Positions 33,158 to 42,489 of a stretch of DNA of 64,000 nt are shown piece after piece. Every line of letters begins with the position of its first letter. Position 1 is the first letter of the stretch. The notes beneath the pieces were generated by a model, which saw nothing but the letters and a program-made list of their open reading frames with translations, was not told the origin of the DNA and did no database searches. The position numbers were made by a program, and so were the translations under genes. This DNA comes from Viridilinea sp964592425 (GTDB taxonomy: Bacteria > Chloroflexota > Chloroflexia > Chloroflexales > Chloroflexaceae): the NCBI GenBank assembly GCA_964592425.1, contig CAZQCG010000015.1, positions 1 to 64,000 on the forward strand, read 5' to 3'.

Positions 33158-34018
33158 TCACACACCATTCACGGCAACCGGCGGGCGGAGCGCCTCGCGC
33201 AGGCGGGTGAGGCCCCAGGTTGCCAGGAAGACGGCGGTGCAGATCAGCACGATGGCTGCACCGGAGGCGATGCCGAGGTAAAAGGAGAGGTAGAGCCCGG
33301 CGATGCTTGTAAGGGCGGCGATCAGGGCTCCAATCAGCATCATCCAGTGCAGGCGCCGGGTGAGCAACGAGGCGGTTGCCGCCGGGGTGACCAGTACGGC
33401 CAGCATCAGCGAGACGCCGACGGTCTGGATCGAGACGACGATGGCGACAGCGATCAGGGCAAGCAGCAGGTATTCAAGGGCCCGCACCGGCAGGCGCAGG
33501 GTTTCGGCCAGGATCGGGTCGAAGGCCAGCACCAGCAACTCTTTATAGAGTAGGACGATGATCAGCAGGATGGCTGCGCCGAACGTGGCGCTGCGCAGCA
33601 GATCTTGTAGGCTGACCCCCAGCACATCACCAAAGAGAAAGTGGGTCAGGTCAACCGAATAGCTGCTTACCGTCGAGATCATCGCGACACCAAGGGCGAA
33701 CATACCGGCGAAGACGATGCCAATCGCTGTATCTTCATGCAGGCGGGTGCCGCGGCTGATCGCGCCGATGCCGACAGCGCTGACAATGGCGGTAGCCAGG
33801 GCCCACCAGAAGAGGGCCCCGCGGTCACCGCCGCTGACCAGGTAGCCCCCGGCGATGCCGGGGAGGATGGTGTGGGCCAGGGCGTCACCAAAAAAGGCCA
33901 TGCCGCGCAGGACAACAAAGGCCCCAACGACGGCGCAAACCACCCCGACGATGATCGCGGCCAGCATGCCGCGGATCATAAACGGGTAGCCCAGGGGGGC
34001 GGTGATCAACTCGATCAT
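33158..34018 (-). CDS. Zinc/manganese ABC transporter permease
   Basis: This 286-residue inner-membrane protein of the ABC-3 (ZnuB/MntB) family has about eight hydrophobic helices. Characteristic segments are FVVLRGMAFFGDALAHTILPG and LLALIAVAIVVSIQTVGVSLMLAVLVTPAATA. It forms the channel for metal delivered by the binding protein encoded at 34854. Its start overlaps the ATPase stop by four bases (ATGA). Zinc is preferred because of the His-rich binding protein. Confidence 0.93.
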   Translation of the reverse strand: MIELITAPLGYPFMIRGMLAAIIVGVVCAVVGAFVVLRGMAFFGDALAHTILPGIAGGYLVSGGDRGALFWWALATAIVSAVGIGAISRGTRLHEDTAIGIVFAGMFALGVAMISTVSSYSVDLTHFLFGDVLGVSLQDLLRSATFGAAILLIIVLLYKELLVLAFDPILAETLRLPVRALEYLLLALIAVAIVVSIQTVGVSLMLAVLVTPAATASLLTRRLHWMMLIGALIAALTSIAGLYLSFYLGIASGAAIVLICTAVFLATWGLTRLREALRPPVAVNGV

Positions 34019-34845
34019 GCGTGTTCACAACAGGTGTCGGCCACAGTCAAGATACCGTGGCGGTCAACCGAGAGGTGCAGGTGGCTACCGTAGGCGGACA
34101 CCAGACGATCGGGGGTAAAGACCTCGGCGGCGCTGCCGATGCCGATCAGCCGGTGGTTGAGCAGCATGACCCGCTCGAAGTGGCGCGTGGCGAGCTGGAG
34201 GTCATGCAGGGCGGTGATGATCGTCACCCCACTGCCGCGTAGCTCGGTGAGGATGCTGAAGAGGGAGCGCTGCGATGCGACATCCAGGCCGGTGAGCGGC
34301 TCGTCCATGAGCAGAATGCGGGCCTCCTGGGCCAGGGCACGGGCCAGGAAGACGCGCTGCTGCTGGCCGCCGGAGAGCTCGCCGATCTGGCGATTGGCCA
34401 GGTGGCCCATATGCACACGCTCAAGGGCTGCCGCCACAATGGCCCGATCACGGGCGTGTGGACGCCGCAGCAGGCCGATCCGGCCAACCCGGCCCATCAT
34501 CACGACGTCGGCGACACTGACCGGGAAGCGCCAGTCGACCGCGTTGCGCTGGGGCAGGTAGGCGATCAGCCCGGCAGGGGCCTGTGGTGCGCCGAAGAAG
34601 TGCATGGTGCCAGCACTCGGTCGCAGCAAGCCTACCAGGGCTTTGAAGAGGGTACTTTTACCTGCACCGTTCGGTCCAATCAGGGCCACCTGCTCACCCT
34701 CTTCAAGTGTGCATGTCACCTCGTCGAGCACCGCTGTGTCGCCATAGCGCACACTGAGTCCGTTCAACTCGAGGGCCGGCAGCGGTGCCAGGGTGAGGGT
34801 CGGAGGTGCCAGGGTTGGGCGGCTAGTTGTTGCTTGCAAAACCAT
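34015..34845 (-). CDS. Zinc/manganese ABC transporter ATP-binding protein
   Basis: This 276-residue ABC ATPase has Walker A LIGPNGAGKSTL, signature GELSGGQQQRVFLARAL, Walker B ILLMDEPLTG and the switch His in TALHDLQLA. The Q-loop region is IAYLPQRNAVDWRFPVSVADVV, typical of metal importers of the ZnuC/MntA type. It is the middle gene of an operon ordered binding protein, ATPase, permease. Confidence 0.94.
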   Translation of the reverse strand: MVLQATTSRPTLAPPTLTLAPLPALELNGLSVRYGDTAVLDEVTCTLEEGEQVALIGPNGAGKSTLFKALVGLLRPSAGTMHFFGAPQAPAGLIAYLPQRNAVDWRFPVSVADVVMMGRVGRIGLLRRPHARDRAIVAAALERVHMGHLANRQIGELSGGQQQRVFLARALAQEARILLMDEPLTGLDVASQRSLFSILTELRGSGVTIITALHDLQLATRHFERVMLLNHRLIGIGSAAEVFTPDRLVSAYGSHLHLSVDRHGILTVADTCCEHA

Positions 34846-34853
34846 ACGAATGT

Positions 34854-35879
34854 TTATCCCTGTAACGCTTGGACAATCTGGGTCACGTTGTAGCGCATGT
34901 ATTCCAGGTAGGTCGAGCCAACGCCATCTGGTGGTGTCAAGGACTCGGTCAGAATAGGTACCATACGTGTGCCGGTATCGGCGGCAATCTGGCGGGCCAG
35001 ATCCTGGTTGACAACATCGCCGACGAAGATTGCTGGCACGTCCAGCGTACGGATCGCATCCTGCAGGGCGGCCAGTTCCTGGGCCGAAGGTGCAGCGCTT
35101 GAACTATAGCCGGGCAACAGCGTGCCGACCTGCTTGAGGCCGTAGCGGTCAGCCATGTAGCCGAAGACGGCGTGGTCGGTGACCAGCAGGCGGCGTGCTT
35201 CAGGCACCTGGGCAAACTGAGTGGTGATCCAGGCATCCAGTTCATCCAGTTGCGTATTATAACGCGCTGCGTTCTGCTCGAATTCTGCCGCATGAGCCGG
35301 ATCGACTGTACTCAGGCTGGCCGCAATCGCCTGAGTCCAGATTTTGAGGTTGCCGGGGTCGGTCCAGGTGTGCGGATCTATGCTGCCGTGGTCGTGGGCC
35401 TCTTCGTCGGCGTGGGGCGTTTCGTCGGCGTGGGGCGTCTCGTCGGCGTGAGGCGTTTCGTCGGCGTGGGCCTCTTCGTCGATCAGTTCACGCAGGGTCA
35501 GGCCCTGCGAGAGATCAACGACGCTGGCCTGGCCCCCCGCGCTGCTGAGCAAACGGCTCAGAAATTCCTCGTAGCCAGCCCCGTTGACAAAGACAAGGCG
35601 GGCCTCGGTGACACGTGCAACATCCTGGGGGGCCGGGGAGAAGCTGTGGGTATCGCCCCCGACCGGCACCAGGGTGGTGACGGCAACCCGGTCGCCGCCA
35701 ATCTGGCTGACCACATCGCCGATGATGCTAGTGCTGGCGACCACGGCAATTGGTTGCTCACCCGGTACGGTGGCTGGCGTGCGACTGCCTGCCAATCCAC
35801 AGCCGCTTAGTCCAAGCACCAGCGTGGCCAGCAGCATAAACGTACGAGTCGAAGCTGAAAAATTGAGACAATGTTTCAT
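34854..35879 (-). CDS. Zinc ABC transporter substrate-binding lipoprotein
   Basis: The 341-residue protein has a lipoprotein signal (LATLVLGLSGC). Cluster A-I metal-binding features follow: GDTHSFSPAPQDV, the His-rich loop about residues 131-162 with repeated ADETPH units, HGSIDPHTWTDP, LVTDHAVFGYMADRYGL and IFVGDVVNQDLA. The loop marks zinc carriers (ZnuA type) and probably tunes uptake. The loop DNA is an 18-bp tandem repeat (about 35400-35480). The predicted promoter ends 6 nt before the ATG, so the message may be leaderless. A downstream ATG (residue 15) would leave no charged signal n-region. Confidence 0.92.
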   Translation of the reverse strand: MKHCLNFSASTRTFMLLATLVLGLSGCGLAGSRTPATVPGEQPIAVVASTSIIGDVVSQIGGDRVAVTTLVPVGGDTHSFSPAPQDVARVTEARLVFVNGAGYEEFLSRLLSSAGGQASVVDLSQGLTLRELIDEEAHADETPHADETPHADETPHADEEAHDHGSIDPHTWTDPGNLKIWTQAIAASLSTVDPAHAAEFEQNAARYNTQLDELDAWITTQFAQVPEARRLLVTDHAVFGYMADRYGLKQVGTLLPGYSSSAAPSAQELAALQDAIRTLDVPAIFVGDVVNQDLARQIAADTGTRMVPILTESLTPPDGVGSTYLEYMRYNVTQIVQALQG

Positions 35880-35885
35880 AGATAC

Positions 35886-35914
35886 ATTATCTCATTAAGA
35901 TCAAGGTTTGTCAA
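35886..35914 (-). promoter_or_regulatory. Promoter of the zinc transporter operon
   Basis: TTGACA (35909-35914), a 17-nt spacer and GATAAT (35886-35891) on the minus strand. The distance from the -10 box to the start codon is 6 nt, which predicts transcription starting at or next to the ATG. No clear Zur palindrome was seen. Confidence 0.72.
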
Positions 35915-36004
35915 CTCTACAGGGAGGACGCATCTTTTGGGCGGGCCTGCCGGTGTATAGGCAGAACTTTCAACGCAGCCGCGAACCTTGCAGAAGGAGC
36001 AGGT

Positions 36005-39000
36005 ATGCGCACCTGTCGCGCCGCTCGCCATCGCTCAATGCTTCTCCTCGTGACTCTGGTGCTGCTCATCTTCGGGCTGATCACCAACGATGTGGGGCTG
36101 GATGCACCACTGTCGGTGCATGCCGCCCCACCGGCTGCGGGGGTGCCCCGCATTATCCCCGGTGGCTCCTTCGGCAATGCAGTTGGCTGTCTGGCCCAAC
36201 CCGACCAGTTTGCCGCCACCCAGTTTGCCGATACACTCTACAACCCCACAGCAAGCTCGGGTGCGCTCAGCCTGCCAGCACTGACAAGCTTTGACCCCGG
36301 CGGGGCCACCACCACGGTCGCGACTCTCGGCAACCTTGGTGCGATCTATGGCCTGGCCTTTGTGGCCGGTAACGGTACGCCCGCTCGTCCCGACCGCCTC
36401 TTTGCCGCCGCTGTCGCCAAACGTCTGACCTCCTTCGGGCCGGAGGGAGCCGGGGCAATTTATATGTTCACCCGCAGCGGCGGGGGGTGGTCGCTCGCCG
36501 GAAGTTTCCAGGTGCCAGGCGCGGTCGGCTATGCTCGTGGCAGCGGCCCGAACGAGAATGACGACGAGAGTATCGCCCGGATCGGCAAGAGCAGCCTGGG
36601 CGACATTGAGGTGAGTCCCGATGGGAAGACCCTCTATGTCGTCAATGTCGGCCTGAAACGCATCGACCGCTTCAGTATCCCCGACACTGGATTCCCGACC
36701 GCGCAGGGGTCGCTGGCAATCAATCTGGGCCTGATCTCCGCTGACTCGGCAGTCCAGGCCGACCTCTGGCCCTTTGCGCTGGAATACTACCCCAACCCGA
36801 GCATTGGCCTGGCCGTTGGAGTGACTGACAGCGCGGAACGCGGGCTGAACCCGTTGCACGCGGAGGGGGCACCCTTCATGAACGGGAGTGACTTCCAGAC
36901 CCCGCCGCAGGCCCATGTGCTCTTCTACAATCCGAACGGGGGAACCTGGCAGCGCGCGCTCAGTGTTGATCTCGGCAACGACCCCAATTTCACCAACCGT
37001 CACAGCGGCAGTGGCTATGGCCGTGTCATTGAGGAGTTCTGGTCATTCCCGGTGCGCGGTTGGAACCACTGGCGTGACGATCTGCACACCATGCCATGGG
37101 CGTTCGATGGGGCCGGACGGGTGACGATCAACTACCCTCAGCCGATGCTCACCGATATTGAGTTTGTGCGTGAGCAGGTGCCAGGGCCAGCAGCCCAGTC
37201 AGAAAACCCGCTTATGGTGCTGGGCCTGCGTGACCGCACCGGCGACCAGGTCTTCAGCACCTACAACGTCCCCCCAGATGAACAGATTGGTGTCGCCCAG
37301 GGCGATACGTTGCTCTACCGCCGTGTCGGTGCTGCAACCGGGTGGACGTTTCAGTCCGCCGAATTCTATGACGACGATTTCCACGTCTCTGGTGGCACCT
37401 CGAATCCGGCGCATCTTGAGAACCACTCAGGTGCTATGGAGAGTGCGCTGAACGCCAATACCAGCGTCAGTGCCGTCGGCTCCTCGCTGGCTGTCAGCGC
37501 CTTATCTGCCGGTGGCAACCACGAGGGACGTTTCTACACCAATGCCGCCGGGCCAGGGGCAAGCGGAAGTATCACGCAACGCAGCTCGCTTGTGCCGACC
37601 ACCAGCCACGCGGCGAGTAAAGCGGCCAACCTGGGTGATTTTGAGTTGCTCTGTGACTATGCCCTCGTCGGTGGACGGGTGTGGGACGATAAGGACAATG
37701 ATGGGGTTCAGGACGGCAATCCTGCTGGAACCGCCCCGACCGATGATAGTGGGATTGCCAATGTGACGCTCGAGGCCGTTGCACCGGTCAGCGGTGCCTA
37801 TACGGCTCCCACTGTGCTCGCTACCGCAATGACTGATAGCCAGGGGCGCTACCTCTTTGCTGTGCCGCCCAACCGCCCCTTCGCCGTGCGCTTGAGCCAG
37901 GTGAGCTTGAGTAGCTTGAGCGCTGCTGGCTACCGGCAGTACGCCCCGGCGAATCGCAACGGGGGCACGGCCCCGCGTGACTATGGCGACAGTGATGTAC
38001 ACCAGACCAGTGGCTTGCTGGAGTTTGCCAGTGGCGGCACAGGTACGGCGGGCGGCGTGACCAGCATGGCCCAGCCGCTGCCCTGGAATGGCTCCGACTT
38101 CCGCTCCTTCGACATCGGCCTGCGCAAGCAGGCCCCACTCTGGGACATCGGCGACCGGGTCTGGCAAGATACGAACCGCAACGGTTTGCAAGACACGGGG
38201 GAGTTGGGGCTCAATGGCACGACTATGCGTGATGCCAGCAATGCCCCATTGCGAGTCACGCTCAGTCCAGAACCAGGCAGTAGGGTGTTCTACCCACCGA
38301 CGACGGTCAATGTTGGCAGCGACGGCAGCTACCGCTTTCTTGATGTCCCTGCCGGTAGCTATGTGCTCGAGTTCACCCGCCCGAACGGCTGGACGGTTTC
38401 GCCCCAGAACCAGGGAGCGAATGATGCGCTCGACAGCGATCCCTCGGTTGCTGCGCCGCACCATAGCGATGTGTTCCTGTTCGACGGCACGGCCGATGAC
38501 CTGAGCCGCGACTTCGGCGTTATGCCCAATTTTGATGTGGCGATCACCAAGAGCGGGCCAGCCTCGGTGGCGGTGGGCCAGGAACTGANNNNNNNNNNNN
38601 NNNNNNNNNNNNNNNNNNNNNNNNNNNNNNNNNNNNNNNNNNNNNNNNNNNNNNNNNNNNNNNNNNNNNNNNNNNNNNNNNNNNNNNNTGCGCCGGGTGA
38701 TGCGAACGCGGCCAATAACACCTCCAGCGTAACGACGGCGGTGGTGCGTCCCGATGTGGCGATCACCAAGAGCGGGCCAGCCTCGGTGGCGGTGGGCCAG
38801 GAACTGACCTACACCCTGCGCTACCGCAACCTGGGTACGGGGCCGGCCAGCGCCGTACAGGTGCGTGACACCCTTCCCGCCGGGCTCACCGTTTTACGCT
38901 GGAGTGCCAACCCGAGTGGCTGCACCGTCACGGCAGCCACGCGCCTGCTGGCGTGCGACCTGGCCACGATGGCGGCGGGGGCCGATGTGAGCGCCAGCCT

Positions 39001-40372
39001 GGTCGTGCGGGCCGAGGCGACGGCGGCGGCCAGCCTCCTCAACACGGCGACGATCACCACCACTGCGCCGGGTGATGCGAACGCGGCCAATAACACCTCC
39101 AGCGTAACGACGGCGGTGCTACGTCCGAACGTGTGGGTCGGTGTGCGGGCCACAAACAAGACCCTACCGTTGAGCCCGGATGACAACCCGGCGGGGGCAT
39201 TGAGCTACATCCGCTTCCGGGTGCGTTATGGCAACGATACACAGAGCAGCGACGAGGCAGGAACGCGCCTGCCGCCGGCCCTGCGGCACCCAAGTAGTGC
39301 CACGGCCCCGGCCGTGGGCAGCCGGCTGACCCTCACCCTGCCTGCACAGGCAGCCCTGGCAACGGTCAACCCAGTGACCAATGCCAGTGGCATGCCGATG
39401 CCCTATACGACCGGGACGGTGGGCGGGCGGAATGTGCTGGTGATCGACCTGGGCACGCTGGCACCCCTGGCAAGCGCAAGCGTCTATCTTACCCTCCAGA
39501 GTAGTGCAGCCCCTGGGGCGGCGATTGCCCTTGCGGCGGAGATCACCACCAGCAGCGTCGGTGACGAACCGCTGGACAACCTCGCCCAGGACGATACGCC
39601 GATTGTCGCCCTGCCTGACCCGGAGAGCAGCGGCGTGCTGCGGCTGATGATCCACTCGACGCTCGATCCCAACGCGGGTGGCACCAACCAGACCGACGGG
39701 GTCTATCTCTCAACAGGGGCAGCGATCACCTGGCCAGCGGGCGAAGTGCTTGACTTTAGCCCACGTCTGACGAGTCTTGAGGTGCGCGACCGCAATCAGA
39801 GTGGTGATCCGTTGTTGCCCTACGGGATTGAGGCGCGGGTGACGGGCTGGAGCCTGGTTAGCTTTAGCAACAACGGACAGGTCATTGATGCACGCACCAG
39901 TGTGGACGCTGCTGGCCAGCCCGGCTGCCGGCAGGGCACGACAGCGCTTACTGGTACGAGTCTGAACGGTTGTACCTACGCCTACCCTGGTGCCACCAGT
40001 GCCTGGCGTGCAGTGGAGGTGGCCCTACCGGACAGCCAACTCACTGAAGGTGTGATGGCAAACCAGGGCCATGCCTACTGGACCTACCGTGGTGTGCCAG
40101 GGACGCCGCTGCCGCACCTGCCCGCTGAGCGGGTCTACCTCTTCACGCTTGATCCGGTCGAGCCGGTTGGCTTAAACGTGGCGGTGGAGGCGGCGGTACG
40201 TCTGTTGAACCTCTATCCACGGGCGGCCCTGGGTGACTGGACACGCGATCCACAGCCTATTCCGGGCAGTGAACGGCGCCAGGTCTACCCCGGCAGCTTC
40301 CGGGTCAACCTGATCGTGCCGCGCAGCGTGGTCGGGCCGGGAGGGGCACCCGGTGGAGTGTCGGTGCCGTAG
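36005..40372 (+). CDS. Large secreted surface protein with SdrD_B and DUF11 domains; contains assembly gap
   Basis: About 1455 codons as assembled. A signal peptide (hydrophobic MLLLVTLVLLIFGLI) is followed by a roughly 500-residue beta-rich region with propeller-like features (LGDIEVSPDGKTLYVVNVG). Two SdrD_B/Cna-B-like modules come next: GRVWDDKDNDGVQDGNPAG and GDRVWQDTNRNGLQDTGE. Then come DUF11 repeats of 125 residues (VAITKSGPASVAVGQEL to NAANNTSSVTTAV) and a C-terminal beta domain. No LPXTG or membrane anchor is visible. It is likely adhesive or part of the outer sheath, and the adjacent pilus genes suggest co-display. AGAAGGAG precedes the ATG. Confidence 0.8.
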   Translation: MRTCRAARHRSMLLLVTLVLLIFGLITNDVGLDAPLSVHAAPPAAGVPRIIPGGSFGNAVGCLAQPDQFAATQFADTLYNPTASSGALSLPALTSFDPGGATTTVATLGNLGAIYGLAFVAGNGTPARPDRLFAAAVAKRLTSFGPEGAGAIYMFTRSGGGWSLAGSFQVPGAVGYARGSGPNENDDESIARIGKSSLGDIEVSPDGKTLYVVNVGLKRIDRFSIPDTGFPTAQGSLAINLGLISADSAVQADLWPFALEYYPNPSIGLAVGVTDSAERGLNPLHAEGAPFMNGSDFQTPPQAHVLFYNPNGGTWQRALSVDLGNDPNFTNRHSGSGYGRVIEEFWSFPVRGWNHWRDDLHTMPWAFDGAGRVTINYPQPMLTDIEFVREQVPGPAAQSENPLMVLGLRDRTGDQVFSTYNVPPDEQIGVAQGDTLLYRRVGAATGWTFQSAEFYDDDFHVSGGTSNPAHLENHSGAMESALNANTSVSAVGSSLAVSALSAGGNHEGRFYTNAAGPGASGSITQRSSLVPTTSHAASKAANLGDFELLCDYALVGGRVWDDKDNDGVQDGNPAGTAPTDDSGIANVTLEAVAPVSGAYTAPTVLATAMTDSQGRYLFAVPPNRPFAVRLSQVSLSSLSAAGYRQYAPANRNGGTAPRDYGDSDVHQTSGLLEFASGGTGTAGGVTSMAQPLPWNGSDFRSFDIGLRKQAPLWDIGDRVWQDTNRNGLQDTGELGLNGTTMRDASNAPLRVTLSPEPGSRVFYPPTTVNVGSDGSYRFLDVPAGSYVLEFTRPNGWTVSPQNQGANDALDSDPSVAAPHHSDVFLFDGTADDLSRDFGVMPNFDVAITKSGPASVAVGQELXXXXXXXXXXXXXXXXXXXXXXXXXXXXXXXXXXAPGDANAANNTSSVTTAVVRPDVAITKSGPASVAVGQELTYTLRYRNLGTGPASAVQVRDTLPAGLTVLRWSANPSGCTVTAATRLLACDLATMAAGADVSASLVVRAEATAAASLLNTATITTTAPGDANAANNTSSVTTAVLRPNVWVGVRATNKTLPLSPDDNPAGALSYIRFRVRYGNDTQSSDEAGTRLPPALRHPSSATAPAVGSRLTLTLPAQAALATVNPVTNASGMPMPYTTGTVGGRNVLVIDLGTLAPLASASVYLTLQSSAAPGAAIALAAEITTSSVGDEPLDNLAQDDTPIVALPDPESSGVLRLMIHSTLDPNAGGTNQTDGVYLSTGAAITWPAGEVLDFSPRLTSLEVRDRNQSGDPLLPYGIEARVTGWSLVSFSNNGQVIDARTSVDAAGQPGCRQGTTALTGTSLNGCTYAYPGATSAWRAVEVALPDSQLTEGVMANQGHAYWTYRGVPGTPLPHLPAERVYLFTLDPVEPVGLNVAVEAAVRLLNLYPRAALGDWTRDPQPIPGSERRQVYPGSFRVNLIVPRSVVGPGGAPGGVSVP
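38589..38688. other. Assembly gap of 100 N in DUF11 repeats
   Basis: Exactly 100 N. Comparison with the intact 375-bp repeat that follows (38753-39127) predicts 256 missing bases if one unit is broken, or 256 plus multiples of 375. Both 100 and 256 leave the same reading frame, which is why the frame looks continuous. Confidence 0.95.
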
Positions 40373-40411
40373 GTGATGAGACAAGGTTCGTTAGGTGGGA
40401 AGGATCATCTG

Positions 40412-40897
40412 ATGAGGATGTCTCTATGGATCAGAGTACACCGTGAGGTTCACCGTGGGCAGGCGGTGGTGGAGTTTGTGATTGTGCTGGGGCTGTTGCT
40501 GACGCTCATCTTCTCACTGGTCTGTATCGGCCAGATCTTGCTGGCGAACTACACCGTGACCCAGGCGGCCCGTGCGGCAGCCCACCAGGCGGCCCTGGCC
40601 GGGGGTGCAAGCACAGCGGCACGCGACGCCGCCGAGCAGATCCTTGAGAGCGGGGTCGGCACGAGTGCCGCCAGCGATAAGCTCTCGCTACGGGTGGTCT
40701 GTGAAGATCCCGCCCGGATCGGCCCGAACGACGAGCCGGGCGACCCATCCAACACCGCATCGATCTGCCGACGCTACTACCCGGTCACCGTGCGGGTGCA
40801 GTACCGCGACAGCTTCTGGGCACCCTTGCCGCCCCTCTTCACCGCGTTTACCGTGAACGCCCAGGCCACCCGTGCGGCCGAGCGAGACCAGCAGTAA
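40412..40897 (+). CDS. TadE-like pseudopilin
   Basis: The start is ATG 40412 with AAGGA 7 nt upstream. The 161-residue product has the TadE N-terminus: a basic leader, then GQAVVEFVIVLGLLLTLIF, with glutamate at position 5 after the glycine cleavage site as in type IV/Flp pilins. A small exported domain follows with a possible Cys pair. TadE proteins are minor pseudopilins needed for Flp pilus assembly. It is the first of a compact run of pilus genes. Confidence 0.85.
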   Translation: MRMSLWIRVHREVHRGQAVVEFVIVLGLLLTLIFSLVCIGQILLANYTVTQAARAAAHQAALAGGASTAARDAAEQILESGVGTSAASDKLSLRVVCEDPARIGPNDEPGDPSNTASICRRYYPVTVRVQYRDSFWAPLPPLFTAFTVNAQATRAAERDQQ

Positions 40898-40913
40898 GCC
40901 AAGGGGAGGTTGT

Positions 40914-41483
40914 ATGTATCCATCAGTGTCACGTCGCCGCACCTCTGGCCAGATCGTACCGCTCGTAGCAATCATGCTGCCCTTCTTGCTCGCCTTCACC
41001 CTGCTGGTGATCGAGGTGGCCGAACGCTGGTTGGAGGTAGCCATGATCGAAGATGCGCTGCAACAGGCCACGCGCTCGGCCGTGCAACAGCTGGACTATC
41101 GCAGCTTTGCCACGAATGGTCTGCAGCTGCGTGGTGGCGAGCAGGATTGTATTGCCCTCACCCTGGCCCAGGCGCGGGCCTCCGGGCGTACCTGTGCAGC
41201 AGTGCTTGAGGTGGCCGACCGTTTCTTGCGCACCAACCTGCGCGGGGTACGGGGCCTGGCCGAAAGCAGTGAAGCCCTGGTGGCGCGGGTGCGCTGGACG
41301 GTGCGCCCGCTGGATGGAGGCTGTAGCTATAGCGACGGGCGGGCAGTGGTCAGTGCGCCCCAGCCCCTGCTGTGCGCCGAGGTGCGCCCGCTGATGCGTG
41401 GCCTCGTGGGCTGGGGCACCTACACGCCGCTGATCATTGCGGCGGATCGCCCGGAACCTGCCGATACTCTTCCTGGCACCTGA
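40914..41483 (+). CDS. TadG/TadE-like pilus assembly protein
   Basis: This 189-residue protein has one N-terminal membrane helix (IVPLVAIMLPFLLAFTLLVIE) after SRRRTSGQ. That resembles the Tad_N region of TadG-like proteins rather than a pilin, since no Glu5 is present. The remainder is extracellular and contains several cysteines. GGGGAGG precedes ATG 40914. The gene is short compared with full TadG (about 400-500 residues), lacking a von Willebrand-type domain. Confidence 0.75.
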   Translation: MYPSVSRRRTSGQIVPLVAIMLPFLLAFTLLVIEVAERWLEVAMIEDALQQATRSAVQQLDYRSFATNGLQLRGGEQDCIALTLAQARASGRTCAAVLEVADRFLRTNLRGVRGLAESSEALVARVRWTVRPLDGGCSYSDGRAVVSAPQPLLCAEVRPLMRGLVGWGTYTPLIIAADRPEPADTLPGT

Positions 41484-41511
41484 AGCTAACCCTCTCTGAA
41501 AGGATCCTGCG

Positions 41512-42390
41512 ATGACTGCTGCAACGTCGACCCCGACCCTGAGCCAGGCCCTCAACCGCAAGAAGCGCAATCCGCTGCCGGCCCTGCTCCTCGGGATCGG
41601 CCTGCTGACCGCCGTCGGGTTTGCCCTGCTGGGCTACCTGGAGAGCCGGCGTACCGAGCAGGTGGTCGTGCTGACCCAGGATGTGCCCTACGGCCAACCT
41701 ATCCCTGCGGAGGCAGTGGCCGTGGTCGAGGTACCTCTGCACCGCCCGGCCCAACTGGAGGGTATCACTGACCCGAATGCCGTAATTGGGCGCTACGCCG
41801 CTCGTAACCTGGGTGCCAGTGACCTGGCCCAGCCGGGCATGCTGATGGAATCCCCGCCCCTGCAGCCGGTCTATCCGAATGGGGTGGAGTTGGAGGTGAA
41901 TATGGTGCCGGTGCCTTTCAGTGTTGAGGCCCTGGGGCCGGTGACAGATCATGATCGGGTCAACATTGGCTTCACCGGAGCCGACCCGGCGCTGTGTGAT
42001 GCGACCCTGACTGCTGTAGCGAGTGGGACGCCCACGCAGTTGTCGCCGCCACCGGATGCGGAGAATCCGGGCGTGCGCCCCTACGCTTGCCGGCTGGTGA
42101 GCTACGCCCGCATCCTCTGGATCGACGATGCTGGCACGGCCTACCTGGAGCTGACGCCCTACCAGGCCCAGGCGATCTGGGCCCTGCAGGCCAGTGGCAT
42201 GCCAATGTGGGGTGAGCGTTACGGTGTGGCCTCCGACCCTCTGCCTGCCTTCGACCGGCTCGATGCAGGCCAGGTCAATCGTGAGGCGTTGCTGGCTCCG
42301 GCACCTACGCCCCAGCCTCGCGAAGATCCCCTGGTTCCGCCAGCCATCCCTGGTGCGAACGTGCCCCCCATCCCCGGTAGTCAACCGTAG
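41512..42390 (+). CDS. cpaB: CpaB-like SAF-domain pilus protein
   Basis: The 292-residue product has one N-terminal membrane helix (ALLLGIGLLTAVGFALLGYL) and a SAF domain (VVVLTQDVPYGQPIPAEAVAVVEV). That is the architecture of CpaB/RcpC, the periplasmic Flp pilus factor. A proline-rich C-terminus follows. No secretin (CpaC/RcpA) gene is near, which fits an organism without a classical outer membrane, though that is inference. A REP hairpin follows the stop by 8 nt. Confidence 0.82.
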   Translation: MTAATSTPTLSQALNRKKRNPLPALLLGIGLLTAVGFALLGYLESRRTEQVVVLTQDVPYGQPIPAEAVAVVEVPLHRPAQLEGITDPNAVIGRYAARNLGASDLAQPGMLMESPPLQPVYPNGVELEVNMVPVPFSVEALGPVTDHDRVNIGFTGADPALCDATLTAVASGTPTQLSPPPDAENPGVRPYACRLVSYARILWIDDAGTAYLELTPYQAQAIWALQASGMPMWGERYGVASDPLPAFDRLDAGQVNREALLAPAPTPQPREDPLVPPAIPGANVPPIPGSQP

Positions 42391-42398
42391 GCTTTATG

Positions 42399-42431
42399 AG
42401 ACCTGACAGGTCTGCAAGACCTGTCAGGTCT
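42399..42431. repeat. Isolated REP hairpin after cpaB
   Basis: AGACCTGACAGGTCT (42399-42413) and AGACCTGTCAGGTCT (42417-42431) are exact reverse complements with a 3-nt loop. It carries the same core as the palindromes around the RAYT gene 10 kb away and may also serve as a terminator. Confidence 0.85.
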
Positions 42432-42489
42432 GGCGCAGGGAACAGCGTTACTTTTGCTCTACGGGCTCTTACCGCTATAGCTCTTGAGA

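Noticed and set aside
32908..33210. Small frames on both strands downstream of the metal permease gene
   Set aside because: Generated by the 16-bp hairpin and GC-rich sequence; no ribosome sites or similarity.
35880..35914. Zur operator at the zinc promoter
   Set aside because: AT-rich sequence overlaps the promoter but no convincing inverted repeat of the Zur type could be read.
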